A program made the position numbers and the translations under genes. From JAGRGG01 sp965217265 (GTDB lineage Bacteria > Pseudomonadota > Alphaproteobacteria > Geminicoccales > Geminicoccaceae): a DNA stretch of 64,000 bases. This document shows positions 1 through 9,047 of the stretch, piece by piece (the stretch's first letter is position 1; every line of letters begins with the position of its first letter). The stretch lies in the NCBI GenBank assembly GCA_965217265.1, contig CBDCHP010000018.1, positions 682,001 through 746,000 of the forward strand, read 5' to 3'. The notes below the pieces were generated by a model that was not told where the DNA came from, made no database searches, and saw only the letters and a list, made by a program, of their open reading frames with translations.

Positions 1-280
1 TGGTGGTGAGCAGCACCAGCCGCCGCTCGGCGCCGTGCACCTTACGCAAGAAGGCCGACAAGGTCGCGTGGCGTTGAAAGTCGCCCGAGCCGCCGTAGTC
101 GAGCGCGGCACGGCGCACGCGCCGGTCGTCGAGGGGAAAACCGCACGGCTCGACGACGTGGACGGCGACGTCGAGGCACGCACCCAAGCGCAGCGCGGCG
201 CCGAGATTGCCCGGCTGGTCGGGCTGGAACATGGCGAGCCAGGGGCGGCCGAGGGGGGGCGAGGCGTCGGGCGGAGGCAC
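1..280 (-). CDS. trmL: tRNA (cytidine(34)-2'-O)-methyltransferase, N-terminal part (cut by window edge)
   Basis: Reads out of the window on the minus strand. TrmL is a SPOUT-fold enzyme that methylates the 2'-OH of the wobble base of certain leucine tRNAs. The translated N-terminus carries the family block AMFQPDQPGNLGAALRLGAC, then HVVEPCGFPLDDRRVRRAALDY, which match the opening strand and the second conserved block of TrmL. The start is probably the GTG at 280, giving about 16 residues before MFQPD. The ATG at 232 would remove the residues that normally precede this block. The SAM-binding knot lies beyond the edge. It is divergent from petABC. Assignment is by remembered motif similarity only. 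Confidence 0.82.
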   Translation of the reverse strand, partial: MPPPDASPPLGRPWLAMFQPDQPGNLGAALRLGACLDVAVHVVEPCGFPLDDRRVRRAALDYGGSGDFQRHATLSAFLRKVHGAERRLVLLTT

Positions 281-358
281 GGCGGGGCTGCTGGTTGCAA
301 TCTTCAGGTCAAGGCTTATAGCGCCTACAGCGCGTCGGATGGCAGGTTCGAAATCCTT

Positions 359-373
359 GCGACCTTAGGTCGC
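359..373. promoter_or_regulatory. Perfect palindrome GCGACCT-T-AGGTCGC upstream of petABC
   Basis: Seven-base arms with a one-base centre, ending exactly where a candidate -35 box begins. The position between divergent trmL and petA and next to the promoter suggests an operator. No regulator is identified. Confidence 0.4.
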
Positions 374-402
374 TTGCCCGTTCGCAGACTGGCGAATATC
401 TT
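374..402 (+). promoter_or_regulatory. Candidate sigma-70-type promoter for petABC
   Basis: TTGCCC, a 17-base spacer, then TATCTT at 397-402, about 50 bases before the petA start. The spacing is ideal and the boxes are moderate matches. No other good candidate was seen between trmL and petA. Confidence 0.4.
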
Positions 403-454
403 CCTCCCGCAGCAGCAGCGACGGCGCACCATCATCCGAGGATCACGAGAGCCG

Positions 455-1036
455 ATGGCCGACACGGCAACGCAAACCGGACAAGAGGGGCTGCAAGCCC
501 AGCAACACGCACCCGACAAGGAACACGGCACGCGCCGCGACTTCCTCGAACTCCTGTCGTGGTCGGCGATGGGGGTCGGCGTGCTGGCACTCGCTTGGCC
601 GTTGATCGACAGCATGAACCCTTCGGCCGAAGTTCTGGCCCTGTCCTCGACCGTGGTCGACCTCACCAACGTTCCCGAGGGATCGGCGATCACCGTGACG
701 TGGCGCGGCTCGCCCGTCTTCGTGCGCAGCCGGACGCAGGCCGAGATCGAGGAGGCCAGGAGCGTCGACGTCAGCGGTCTGCGCGACCCGCAGACCGACG
801 AGGAGCGGGTCATCGAGCCGCAGTGGCTCATCGTGGTCGGCGTCTGCACGCACTTGGGCTGCGTGCCGGTGGGCAACACGCCGACCGAGAATCGGGGCGA
901 TTTCGGCGGCTGGTTCTGCCCCTGCCACGGCTCGCAGTTCGACACGTCGGGCCGCATCCGCCAAGGGCCGGCGCCGACCAACCTCGCCGTGCCCGACTAC
1001 ACGTTCGACGACGAAACGACCGTCACCATCGGCTAG
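455..1036 (+). CDS. petA: Ubiquinol-cytochrome c reductase Rieske iron-sulfur subunit
   Basis: 193 residues. It carries the [2Fe-2S] cluster of the cytochrome bc1 complex, accepts an electron from ubiquinol at the Qo site and passes it to cytochrome c1. Both cluster motifs are intact: CTHLGC (Cys131, His133, Cys136) and CPCHGS (Cys155, Cys157, His158). The N-terminus has the twin-arginine pattern TRRDFLELLS followed by a hydrophobic anchor (about residues 31-52), as expected for Tat-dependent insertion. The ATG at 455 is chosen because it gives the normal family length; the frame stays open far upstream but that part is not Rieske-like. First gene of petABC. Confidence 0.97.
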   Translation: MADTATQTGQEGLQAQQHAPDKEHGTRRDFLELLSWSAMGVGVLALAWPLIDSMNPSAEVLALSSTVVDLTNVPEGSAITVTWRGSPVFVRSRTQAEIEEARSVDVSGLRDPQTDEERVIEPQWLIVVGVCTHLGCVPVGNTPTENRGDFGGWFCPCHGSQFDTSGRIRQGPAPTNLAVPDYTFDDETTVTIG

Positions 1037-1098
1037 CGCCGAGCGCCCCCGCCCGACAGGGCGTTGATCGCGCGGACGATTTCAAGGAAACACCGACG

Positions 1099-2415
1099 AT
1101 GAGCGCAGACTCTACAAACCCGGTCTTCAAGAGCGGCATACTCCGCTGGGTCGACGACCGGCTGCCGATCGTGAGCTGGGGCTACAACGAGTTCGTCGCC
1201 TACCCGGCGCCGAAGAACCTCAACTACATGTGGAACTTCGGCTCGCTCGCCGGCCTCGTCTTGATGATCCAGATCGTCACCGGCATCGTGCTCGCGATGC
1301 AGTACGCGCCGAGCACGGAACTCGCTTTCTCCTCCGTCGAGCGCATCATGCGCGACGTGAACTACGGCTGGCTGCTGCGCTACGCCCACGCCAACGGCGC
1401 GTCGATGTTCTTCGTCGTCGTCTACATCCACATCGCCCGCGGGCTCTATTACGGCTCCTACAAGGCGCCGCGCGAACTGTTGTGGATGCTCGGCGTCGTC
1501 ATCTTCTTGCTGATGATGGCGGCCGCCTTCATGGGCTACGTCCTGCCCTGGGGCCAGATGAGCTTCTGGGGTGCCAAGGTGATCACCAGCCTGTTCTCGG
1601 CGATCCCGCTGGTCGGCGAGCCGATCGTGACGTGGCTGTGGGGCGGTTTCTCGGTCGACAACGCGACCCTGAACCGCTTCTTCTCGCTCCACTACCTCAT
1701 CCCCTTCATCATCGTCGCCGTCGCGTTCCTGCACATTCTGGCGCTGCACCAGTTCGGCTCGAACAACCCGACCGGCATCGACATCTCGAAGAAAGACAAG
1801 ATCCCCTTCCACCCCTACTACACGATCAAGGACAGCTTCGGCACCGGCGTCTTCTTGATGGTGTTCGCCTTCTTCATCTTCTTCGCGCCGAACTACCTCG
1901 GCCACGCCGACAACTACATCCCGGCCGACCCGCTGGTGACGCCGGCGCACATCGTGCCCGAATGGTACTTCCTGCCGTTCTACGCCATCCTGCGCTCGGT
2001 CGTATACGAGGGCCTGTTCACGCCGTTCGTGATCTTCGAGTGGTTCGGCCTTACGGCAAAGCTCCTGGGCGTCATCGCAATGTTCGGCTCGATCGCGATC
2101 TTGTTCGTCCTGCCCTGGCTCGACACCTCCCGCGTGCGCAGCGCTCGCTTTCGGCCGATCTACAAATGGCTGTTTTGGGTCTTCATCGTCGACGTTATCG
2201 TGCTGGGCTGGGTCGGCGGCGAGGTTCCGACCCCGGGCGTCGTCTGGATCGGCCAGATCGCGACCGCCTATTACTTCGTCCACTTCATCGTCCTCTTACC
2301 CCTCTTGGGCATGTTCGAGCGGCCGCTGCCCCTGCCCGACAGCATCAACAAGCCGGTTTTGTCCGACGGGTCCGTGCAGGGCACGGGCGGTGTCTCGGCC
2401 CAGCCGGCGGAGTGA
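1099..2415 (+). CDS. petB: Cytochrome b of the bc1 complex
   Basis: 438 residues, the usual bacterial length. This is the membrane core of the bc1 complex, holding two b haems and the Qo and Qi sites. Visible hallmarks are the PEWY motif of the Qo site (in IVPEWYFLPFYAILRS), the block GYVLPWGQMSFWGA, and paired histidines in the second and fourth helices (YAHANGAS...HIARG and SLHYLIPF...LHILALH). Eight or so hydrophobic segments are readable. It starts 62 bases after petA and ends 5 bases before petC, so the three genes form one transcript. Confidence 0.97.
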   Translation: MSADSTNPVFKSGILRWVDDRLPIVSWGYNEFVAYPAPKNLNYMWNFGSLAGLVLMIQIVTGIVLAMQYAPSTELAFSSVERIMRDVNYGWLLRYAHANGASMFFVVVYIHIARGLYYGSYKAPRELLWMLGVVIFLLMMAAAFMGYVLPWGQMSFWGAKVITSLFSAIPLVGEPIVTWLWGGFSVDNATLNRFFSLHYLIPFIIVAVAFLHILALHQFGSNNPTGIDISKKDKIPFHPYYTIKDSFGTGVFLMVFAFFIFFAPNYLGHADNYIPADPLVTPAHIVPEWYFLPFYAILRSVVYEGLFTPFVIFEWFGLTAKLLGVIAMFGSIAILFVLPWLDTSRVRSARFRPIYKWLFWVFIVDVIVLGWVGGEVPTPGVVWIGQIATAYYFVHFIVLLPLLGMFERPLPLPDSINKPVLSDGSVQGTGGVSAQPAE

Positions 2416-2420
2416 ACAGG

Positions 2421-3191
2421 ATGCGCCTCACAACCCTCGCCGTCGCCGCCCTCTTCGGCTTGGCGCCTCTGGGTGTCCTCAACGCCGCCGAGGACGGTCC
2501 ACCGCTGATGGAGAAGGCGTGGCCGAGCGAGGGCGTCTTCGGCTCGTTCGACCGCGCCAAGATGCAGCGCGGCCTGCAGGTCTACCAGAACGTCTGCCAA
2601 GCCTGCCACGGCCTCAAGTACGTCGCCTTTCGCAACCTCGAAGAACTCGGCTACGAGGAGCCGGAGATCGAGGCGATCGCGGCTCAGTACTCGGTCACCG
2701 ACGGTCCCGACGACACCGGCGAGATGTTCGACCGCGAGGCGGTCGTCTCGGACCGCTTCCCGTCGCCCTATCCGAACGACAAGGCCGCGGCCGCGGCGAA
2801 CGGCGGCAAAGCTCCGCCCGACTTGTCCTTGATTACCAAAGCGCGCGAGGATGGCGTCGACTACGTCTATAGCCTGTTGCAGGGCTATCCCGAGGAGCCG
2901 CCGGAGGACGCCGACGTACCGGACGGGTCGTACTACAACGAGTACTACCCGGGCCACGTCATCGCCATGCCGCCGATCCTCTTCGATGATGCGGTCGAGT
3001 ATGCCGACGGTACGCCGGCCACGGTCGAGCAGATGGCCTCTGACGTCGCCCATTTCCTCACCTTCACCGCCGAACCGAAGCTGGAGGAGAGAAAGCAGAC
3101 CGGCGTCATGGCCTTTCTCTTCCTCATCGTCTTCACCGGCATCTTCTGGGCCTACAAGCGGCGCATCTGGGCCGACGTGAAGAAGCACTGA
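2421..3191 (+). CDS. petC: Cytochrome c1 of the bc1 complex
   Basis: 256 residues. It takes electrons from the Rieske protein and hands them to soluble cytochrome c. An N-terminal signal peptide (residues about 1-22, ending LNAA) exports the protein. The haem is attached at CQACH (Cys59, Cys62, His63). The segment AMPPILFDDAVEY contains the likely methionine axial ligand. A C-terminal helix (GVMAFLFLIVFTGIFWAYK) anchors the protein, with a basic tail KRRIWADVKKH. An acidic insertion sits in the middle (EEPPEDADVPDG). Last gene of petABC, followed by a terminator-like hairpin. Confidence 0.97.
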   Translation: MRLTTLAVAALFGLAPLGVLNAAEDGPPLMEKAWPSEGVFGSFDRAKMQRGLQVYQNVCQACHGLKYVAFRNLEELGYEEPEIEAIAAQYSVTDGPDDTGEMFDREAVVSDRFPSPYPNDKAAAAANGGKAPPDLSLITKAREDGVDYVYSLLQGYPEEPPEDADVPDGSYYNEYYPGHVIAMPPILFDDAVEYADGTPATVEQMASDVAHFLTFTAEPKLEERKQTGVMAFLFLIVFTGIFWAYKRRIWADVKKH

Positions 3192-3217
3192 GCGCGCCTC
3201 GCCTCAGACGTGTCAAA

Positions 3218-3250
3218 CCGGCGGCGTCTCATGGTGCCGTCGGTCTTCTT
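3218..3250 (+). terminator. Probable intrinsic terminator of petABC
   Basis: CCGGCGGC and GCCGTCGG form an eight-pair stem with one G-T pair around a ten-base loop, followed by TCTTCTTT. It lies 26 bases after the petC stop. Confidence 0.55.
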
Positions 3251-3431
3251 TCGTCCGCTCATGACCCGACGGTTCATGTTTTATTGCGGTGCTGCATCCG
3301 CTAAGCTGCAACGCGGAACATCCGTGTTGCTTGCCTGTTCTACCTAAGTAGCATCTGAATAACAGGTTTGGGACCGGGCGAGTTCTGGTCGATGCGGCCC
3401 TTGAAATTCATCCGCGCGGAAGGTGTGTCCT

Positions 3432-3665
3432 ATGCCGATTTTTCTCGATTGGGAAAACCGACCGGCAGTCCTGCACGCCGACAAGCGCCGCGCCTTCGCG
3501 GTTCTCGATCCGGCCGAGGGTTGGATCGAGGTCGATGCCGGACCCGTAGCACAAGCCGGTTTCCTCGTCAGCCGGGGCTCGTGGGAGCGGCTTCACGCGG
3601 GCGTGCTCAGCGCCGCGCCGTTCAGCCAACTGCAAACTTTGACCGCGAGCGATCAGAGCCTGTGA
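3432..3665 (+). CDS. Small protein of unknown function
   Basis: 77 residues starting MPIFLDWENRPAVLHADKRR. I do not recognise a family. It is a soluble-looking mixed alpha/beta sequence with no signal peptide, membrane segment or cysteine. The ATG at 3432 follows a purine-rich GGAAGG with good spacing; a GTG three codons earlier is possible. GC-rich codon use matches the neighbours, so it is probably a real gene. It stands alone between petABC and the broken lectin gene. Confidence 0.5.
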   Translation: MPIFLDWENRPAVLHADKRRAFAVLDPAEGWIEVDAGPVAQAGFLVSRGSWERLHAGVLSAAPFSQLQTLTASDQSL

Positions 3666-3823
3666 AGGCCGATTTTGTTGCGACGCAACCCTTCAAAAGA
3701 CTGAACGACTCCCCGTCCATGGAACGAGGAGTCCTCCAGTCGCATAGCGACACGCTACCTCATCGCTCGTCTTGAAGGCAAAGAGGGTCTTAGCATCTCA
3801 GACAATACGTCGACGCTACGCCC

Positions 3824-4292
3824 TCACGTTCCCCGCTGGCGAAGCTTGACCCCGACTGCGTCGAGGAGGGCGCCAGATCGTCCAAAGAAGCCGATGATCT
3901 CATGACGGTTCGGGGTCTGATACTGGAAATTGGCGCCCGCACCGAGGTTTCCGAACCGGCCTATTTGTCTGTTCGTGACAACCACAAGGCCCAGCACCAC
4001 CACGATGTTGCGGAAGTTCCCGTACGTCCCGCGGACTTCCCGCGGACTTCCCTGATGTATTCGTTTCTTCTGAAGTTGATCACGTTCAAATTACCGCCGT
4101 TCCCACCGTGCTGGGGAAACGTTTGCATGCCGCCACCCGGGTTGAGATAGACGACCTGGATGGCGTCAATGGCGGCCCCGGAGCGGACCCGGAGTTGCTG
4201 TATTCTTGACCTCCGCTCGAACGGACCGTCGGAGAAGGCGCTCCCTCCGGGGCCGCCGGAAGGTCCTTCCTCGAAGACCCTCGAAAACACCT
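3824..4292 (-). pseudogene. Jacalin-like lectin domain protein, broken by an 11-bp tandem duplication
   Basis: Minus-strand reading gives jacalin-type repeats: AAIDAIQVVYLNPGGG, FPQHGGNGG and NEYIREVRG, then the frame is lost. At 4029-4050 the unit ccgcggacttc occurs twice in tandem. Removing one copy restores an uninterrupted frame that continues TYGNFRNIVVVLGLVVTN, then IIGFFGRSGALLDAVGVKL and ends LRQRGT at 3824. IGFFGRSG..LDA is a classic jacalin-fold carbohydrate-site signature. Upstream of the GTG at 4292 the same frame encodes a signal-peptide-like stretch (LLPSAALLVAGAGLAGG) but runs into a stop with no start codon, so the 5' end may also be damaged. The intact protein would have been a secreted sugar-binding protein. 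Confidence 0.7.
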
Positions 4293-4661
4293 GCGCTTCG
4301 GCAGGAGAAGAGCCTCCGGCGAGGCCAGCACCCGCGACGAGCAGCGCAGCACTAGGTAGAAGGATCGCTGATCTACGGTCCGTTGTTCACGCTCCCTATA
4401 TGTCGGCCAGCATTTTCAAAAGTAAACAGCCGACAATCTGGCTGTTTACTCTCAGAACAAATCAATGTCAATTAAAGTTGACTTCGAGTTGATAAAAAAC
4501 AACTTTTAGTTATATGCAAGCCTAATAAATAATTTCGGATAAGTAAATTATCTGACCGTCGTTGCTCGACGTCAGGAGACGGACCACGAACAGGTCAAGC
4601 CAGCGTTCTTGCCCGACACCAACGGCACCATGCCCACTTAGAGTTTTTCCTTAGAGATATG
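4293..4661. other. Gap between the lectin remnant and usg
   Basis: The part from about 4420 to 4560 is visibly AT-rich against its surroundings. Apart from the hairpin at 4421-4450 and a weaker inverted pair TAAAGTTG/CAACTTTTA near 4475-4510, I see no gene here. It probably holds the lectin gene's original start region and the 3' end of the usg transcript. Confidence 0.5.
4421..4450 (-). terminator. Perfect 11-bp hairpin downstream of usg
   Basis: AGTAAACAGCC and GGCTGTTTACT flank an eight-base loop. Read on the minus strand, the stem is followed by TTTGAAAA, a weak U-tract. It could terminate usg or act as an operator for the lectin gene, whose remnant begins about 130 bases further along. 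Confidence 0.4.
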
Positions 4662-4952
4662 TCAGTGCAGTTGCCACATCCCTGCGGCGCTCGTTGTCGT
4701 CGATGGTGCGATCAGTTTCTTGCGCGCGACGTAGACGGCGCTGAGGCGGCCCTCGATGTTGGCGACCCAGTAGTCGAGGAACTTACGCAACTCAGGATAT
4801 TTCGGCGCCACGTCGTAGTGCTGCCAGACGAAGGTTTGCAGCAGGCTCGGGTGGTCGGGCAGGTGGTAGACGATCTCGGCGGTCGTCAGGCGATAGCCCT
4901 TGAGCTGAAGCCCGAGCGTGCGGCCGGAGCAGACTTCGGAAGACGTGCGCAT
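4662..4952 (-). CDS. usg: Usg family protein
   Basis: 96 residues. Usg is a small soluble alphaproteobacterial family of unclear biochemical role, often found near tryptophan biosynthesis genes and sometimes annotated as a TIM-barrel-associated protein. The core is unmistakable: GYRLTTAEIVYHLPDHPSLL, QTFVWQHYDVAPKYPELRKF, then LDYW and a C-terminal VARKKLI. I chose the ATG at 4952 because GGAG lies six bases upstream; the frame is open to a GTG at 4976. No trp genes are in the window. It is divergent from groESL. Confidence 0.85.
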   Translation of the reverse strand: MRTSSEVCSGRTLGLQLKGYRLTTAEIVYHLPDHPSLLQTFVWQHYDVAPKYPELRKFLDYWVANIEGRLSAVYVARKKLIAPSTTTSAAGMWQLH

Positions 4953-5050
4953 GCGCCACTCCATCGGTTGAACCACGTTGGAGGGATTTTTGCCGCAAAT
5001 TCGTTGAGGTCAAGCTGCTTCACGCCACAAACATATTGAATTACAACAAG

Positions 5051-5077
5051 TTAGCAGCATACAGGCGGGACTGCTAA
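5051..5077. promoter_or_regulatory. Degenerate second CIRCE-like element
   Basis: TTAGCAGCA, nine bases, GACTGCTAA: the same 9-9-9 architecture as CIRCE. The right arm differs from GAGTGCTAA at one position. The left arm keeps TTAGCA and diverges in the last three. It lies 87 bp upstream of the canonical element. Confidence 0.45.
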
Positions 5078-5096
5078 CATTTTTTGCCCTGTTCCT

Positions 5097-5127
5097 CTTG
5101 CGACGTAGGGAACATCCACCTACGTAG
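5097..5127 (+). promoter_or_regulatory. Candidate sigma-32 heat-shock promoter of groESL
   Basis: CTTG, 18 bases, then CCTACGTAG, close to the alphaproteobacterial RpoH pattern CTTG-N17/18-CYTATNTNNG with one main mismatch. It lies immediately upstream of CIRCE, so both HrcA repression and RpoH activation are plausible. Confidence 0.4.
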
Positions 5128-5137
5128 CGGCGTGAGC

Positions 5138-5164
5138 TTGGCACTCACCCCGCTAGAGTGCTAA
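5138..5164. promoter_or_regulatory. CIRCE operator (HrcA binding site)
   Basis: TTGGCACTC-N9-GAGTGCTAA, only one mismatch to the consensus TTAGCACTC-N9-GAGTGCTAA, 62 bases upstream of groES. CIRCE is the binding site of the HrcA repressor, which controls groESL in many bacteria. hrcA is not in this window. Confidence 0.92.
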
Positions 5165-5225
5165 CAGCAGCGGCGGGGTGGCTGTGACAGCGACGAACCC
5201 CAAGCCTAACGACAGAGGTGTATCC

Positions 5226-5537
5226 ATGAACTTCCGGCCGTTGCACGACCGCGTCGTCGTCCGCCGCATCGAGGAAGAGACGAAGACGACGGGCGGGATC
5301 ATCATTCCCGACACCGCCAAGGAGAAGCCGCAGCAAGGCGAGGTCTTGGCCGTCGGCCCCGGCGCGCGCAACGACAAGGGCGAGGTTCAAAACCTCGACG
5401 TCAAGGTGGGCGACCGCGTCCTGTTCGGCAAGTGGTCCGGCACCGAGGTCAAGATCGACGGCCAGGAACTGTTGATCATGAAGGAGACCGACATCATGGG
5501 CGTCGTCGAGGGCGCCTCGATGGCGAAGGCGGCTTGA
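5226..5537 (+). CDS. groES: Co-chaperonin GroES
   Basis: 103 residues. It caps the GroEL barrel as a heptameric ring during ATP-driven folding. The sequence shows the N-terminal block FRPLHDRVVVRR, the mobile loop ETKTTGGIIIPDTAKEKPQQ that docks onto GroEL, and the roof region. The ATG at 5226 has an AGAGGTG ribosome site and gives the standard length. First gene of groESL, regulated by CIRCE and probably by sigma-32. Confidence 0.98.
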   Translation: MNFRPLHDRVVVRRIEEETKTTGGIIIPDTAKEKPQQGEVLAVGPGARNDKGEVQNLDVKVGDRVLFGKWSGTEVKIDGQELLIMKETDIMGVVEGASMAKAA

Positions 5538-5597
5538 GGCTCGAGCCTCGCTCCTTCCCTTCGATCTCCCCCACCATTTAACTGAAAGCGAACCACC

Positions 5598-7247
<1,650 letters not shown>

Positions 7248-7272
7248 GCCAGCCCCGATCGTTTGAGACTAG

Positions 7273-7303
7273 AAGGGCCGGCCCGGCGACGGGTCGGCCC
7301 TTT
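7273..7303 (+). terminator. Intrinsic terminator of groESL
   Basis: AAGGGCCGGCCC and GGGTCGGCCCTTT form a long stem (one mismatch position) around GGCGAC, followed by a T-rich run. It lies 26 bases after groEL. Confidence 0.8.
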
Positions 7304-7320
7304 GTCCTTTGTCCGAGGCA

Positions 7321-7407
7321 AGCCCTCGGCGTTGAAGCCGATCCCAAACGACGAATCGTAAAAAAAGAAGAAAAAGCCCGCGCGGCGAGCGCAACGCGGA
7401 GCGTTCA
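7321..7407. repeat. Intergenic terminator-pair repeat, copy R1 (right half)
   Basis: Internal module (AGCCCTCGGCGTTGAAGCCG, then ACGACGAATCG), an A-rich tract (aaaaaaagaagaaaaag) and a terminal arm ending GCGTTCA. The last three bases are the TGA stop of the minus-strand NUDIX gene. The left arm is absent; the groESL terminator takes its place. Confidence 0.75.
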
Positions 7408-7818
7408 ACAGGCCTTCAAGGCGAGCGCGATCACGCGCCGCGTCTCGTCCCAAAGGCCGAGCCCCTCAAGCCCGGCCGGATCAAACCAGCGCGCCTCCGT
7501 GGCGTCGTCGCCGGCGATCGGGTCGGGATCGCTCGCCGCGGCGACGAAGTCGACCAGGGTGAAGTGGGTGACGACGTCGCCCCCGGCGTCGCGCTCGATC
7601 AGGTCGATGACGTCGAGCAGGCGCGGCGCCTCGATCGCGACGCCGGTCTCCTCGAACACCTCGCGCCGCGCCGTCTCGGCGACGGGCTCGCCCCACTCCT
7701 GCCGGCCGCCGGGCAGCGACCATTCGCCGGCGCGGGGCGGGTTCTTGCGCCGGATGAGCAGGACGCGTTCGCCGTCGCGGACGACGACCCCGACCCCGAT
7801 TTGCGGTTTTGGCGTGAT
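7405..7818 (-). CDS. NUDIX hydrolase, apparently using an ATC start codon
   Basis: 137 residues if started at the ATC at 7818. NUDIX enzymes cleave a nucleoside diphosphate linked to another moiety. The full NUDIX box is present: GGRQEWGEPVAETARREVFE followed by ETGV (G-x5-E-x7-REVxEExGV). The N-terminus reads TPKPQIGVGVVVRDGERVLL, typical of the family. No ATG, GTG or TTG lies in this frame between the FIST stop codon (7831-7833) and the NUDIX box. AAAGG sits eight bases upstream of the ATC, ideal ribosome-site spacing. Alternatives are readthrough of the in-frame TGA that ends FIST, or a mutated ATG. The gene ends inside repeat R1. Confidence 0.8.
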   Translation of the reverse strand: MTPKPQIGVGVVVRDGERVLLIRRKNPPRAGEWSLPGGRQEWGEPVAETARREVFEETGVAIEAPRLLDVIDLIERDAGGDVVTHFTLVDFVAAASDPDPIAGDDATEARWFDPAGLEGLGLWDETRRVIALALKAC

Positions 7819-7830
7819 GGCGTGAACCTT

Positions 7831-8907
7831 TCAGGCGATGAGGGCGAGGACGAGGGCGTGGCTGAGCGCCGCCTCGCCGCAGATTTCCTGTCGCGTGCGC
7901 AAACCCAAGAGCGGCGTTTTGCCCAAGGCCGCCTGCAGGTGGGCGGCCTCGCTCGTCGAGGGGCCGAACAGCACCGCGCCCCGCTCGGTCGAGGCGTAGG
8001 CGAGCGCCAGCCGGGGCGGCGCGCCGAGGTCTCGTTGCAGGCCAGCGACGAGGTCGCGCAGCCCGGCGAGCGCCCCGGCCGGGGAGCGGCGCACGAAGGT
8101 GAGCGCCTCGCCGGCGCGCGGGGCGTCGATGTCGATACTGTCGTCCGCCTCGTTCAGGCGCACGAGCGCCACCGGGGCCGGATCGACCTCGGCCGCGGCC
8201 CCGTGCCGAACGGCGTGGACTTGGTGCGCGAGCCGGATCGGATCGCGGGCGAGGAGTTCGCCCGCCGCGGCCCGCAAGGCGACGAGCGCCGGCTGCCCGT
8301 CCAAGCGAAAGACCCGACCGCCGACGGCGGCGGTGACGGCGAGCGGCGCGCTCAAAAGGCCGTGGGTATGGGCGCTGTTGACCTTAAAGCCGTGCGGCGG
8401 CGCCACGACGGCACCGCTGTAGCCGCCCTCGCTCGCCCCGATGGCGAACTGGCCGCCGCTCGATCCGCGGCCGCCGATCAGGGTGCTCGTACTCGCGGCC
8501 GCGAGCCCTTGCAGGGTGACGGGACAGAGCGGCGCGTCGCCCGGCGCGTGGACGATCGCGAGCGACGGACGCGGCGCCGTCGATCCGCGCGGCGGATGAA
8601 AAGGGTCGAACAGGACTGGGGCGGCGTCGCCCAGCGGCAAGAGCGCCACGGCGAGCCCGCCCTCGGCGGCGATGTCGCGGCCCTCGGCGAGCACGCCCTC
8701 GCCCGTGGCCCCGATCCAGGTCGTTACGCCGGTTGCTTGACGCAGGGCATTTAGGATATCGTTCGCAGCCTCGCCCGTCGGATCGGCGAGAAAGGCGAGG
8801 CCGAGGACGTGGCCGTCGGACCCGAACGGGTCGAGCCGGTCGAGGCAGGCGCGCACCAAAGCCGGCCAAGGACGGCCCGACGCCGCGGCAAAGCCCACCT
8901 CGTTCAT
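7831..8907 (-). CDS. FIST domain signal-sensing protein
   Basis: 358 residues with no other domain. FIST (FIST_N plus FIST_C) is a sensory domain usually fused to kinases or cyclases and proposed to bind small ligands such as amino acids. The N-terminal half has ATGEGVLAEG, GLAVALLPLG and later IGGRGSSGGQFAIGASEGGY, characteristic of FIST_N; the C-terminal half matches FIST_C with FGPSTSEAAHLQAALGKTPL and LGLRTRQEI. There is no signal peptide or membrane segment, so it is cytoplasmic. It is divergent from the REC-EAL regulator and probably functions with that signalling locus (inference). The NUDIX reading frame follows directly behind its TGA stop. Confidence 0.85.
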   Translation of the reverse strand: MNEVGFAAASGRPWPALVRACLDRLDPFGSDGHVLGLAFLADPTGEAANDILNALRQATGVTTWIGATGEGVLAEGRDIAAEGGLAVALLPLGDAAPVLFDPFHPPRGSTAPRPSLAIVHAPGDAPLCPVTLQGLAAASTSTLIGGRGSSGGQFAIGASEGGYSGAVVAPPHGFKVNSAHTHGLLSAPLAVTAAVGGRVFRLDGQPALVALRAAAGELLARDPIRLAHQVHAVRHGAAAEVDPAPVALVRLNEADDSIDIDAPRAGEALTFVRRSPAGALAGLRDLVAGLQRDLGAPPRLALAYASTERGAVLFGPSTSEAAHLQAALGKTPLLGLRTRQEICGEAALSHALVLALIA

Positions 8908-9047
8908 CGGCGTTTTCCGATCGAGGGCCGAAACGGTCGAGCAACACGGAGTTGAAGCAAAACGGGTTGTATCACCTTGGGCTTGATGAATGGGCCTATT
9001 CTACCTAGGCTTGCACAAATCATGGGCGGAGACAGCCGAGGGTCATC

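Noticed and set aside
340..372. tRNA-like GGTTCGAAATCC stretch before petA
   Set aside because: The T-arm stem does not pair (an extra T) and no D-arm, anticodon arm or acceptor stem can be drawn around it.
3690..3750. GACTCC/GGAGTC inverted pair after the small unknown gene
   Set aside because: Six-base arms with a 15-base loop and no T-tract; too weak to call a terminator.
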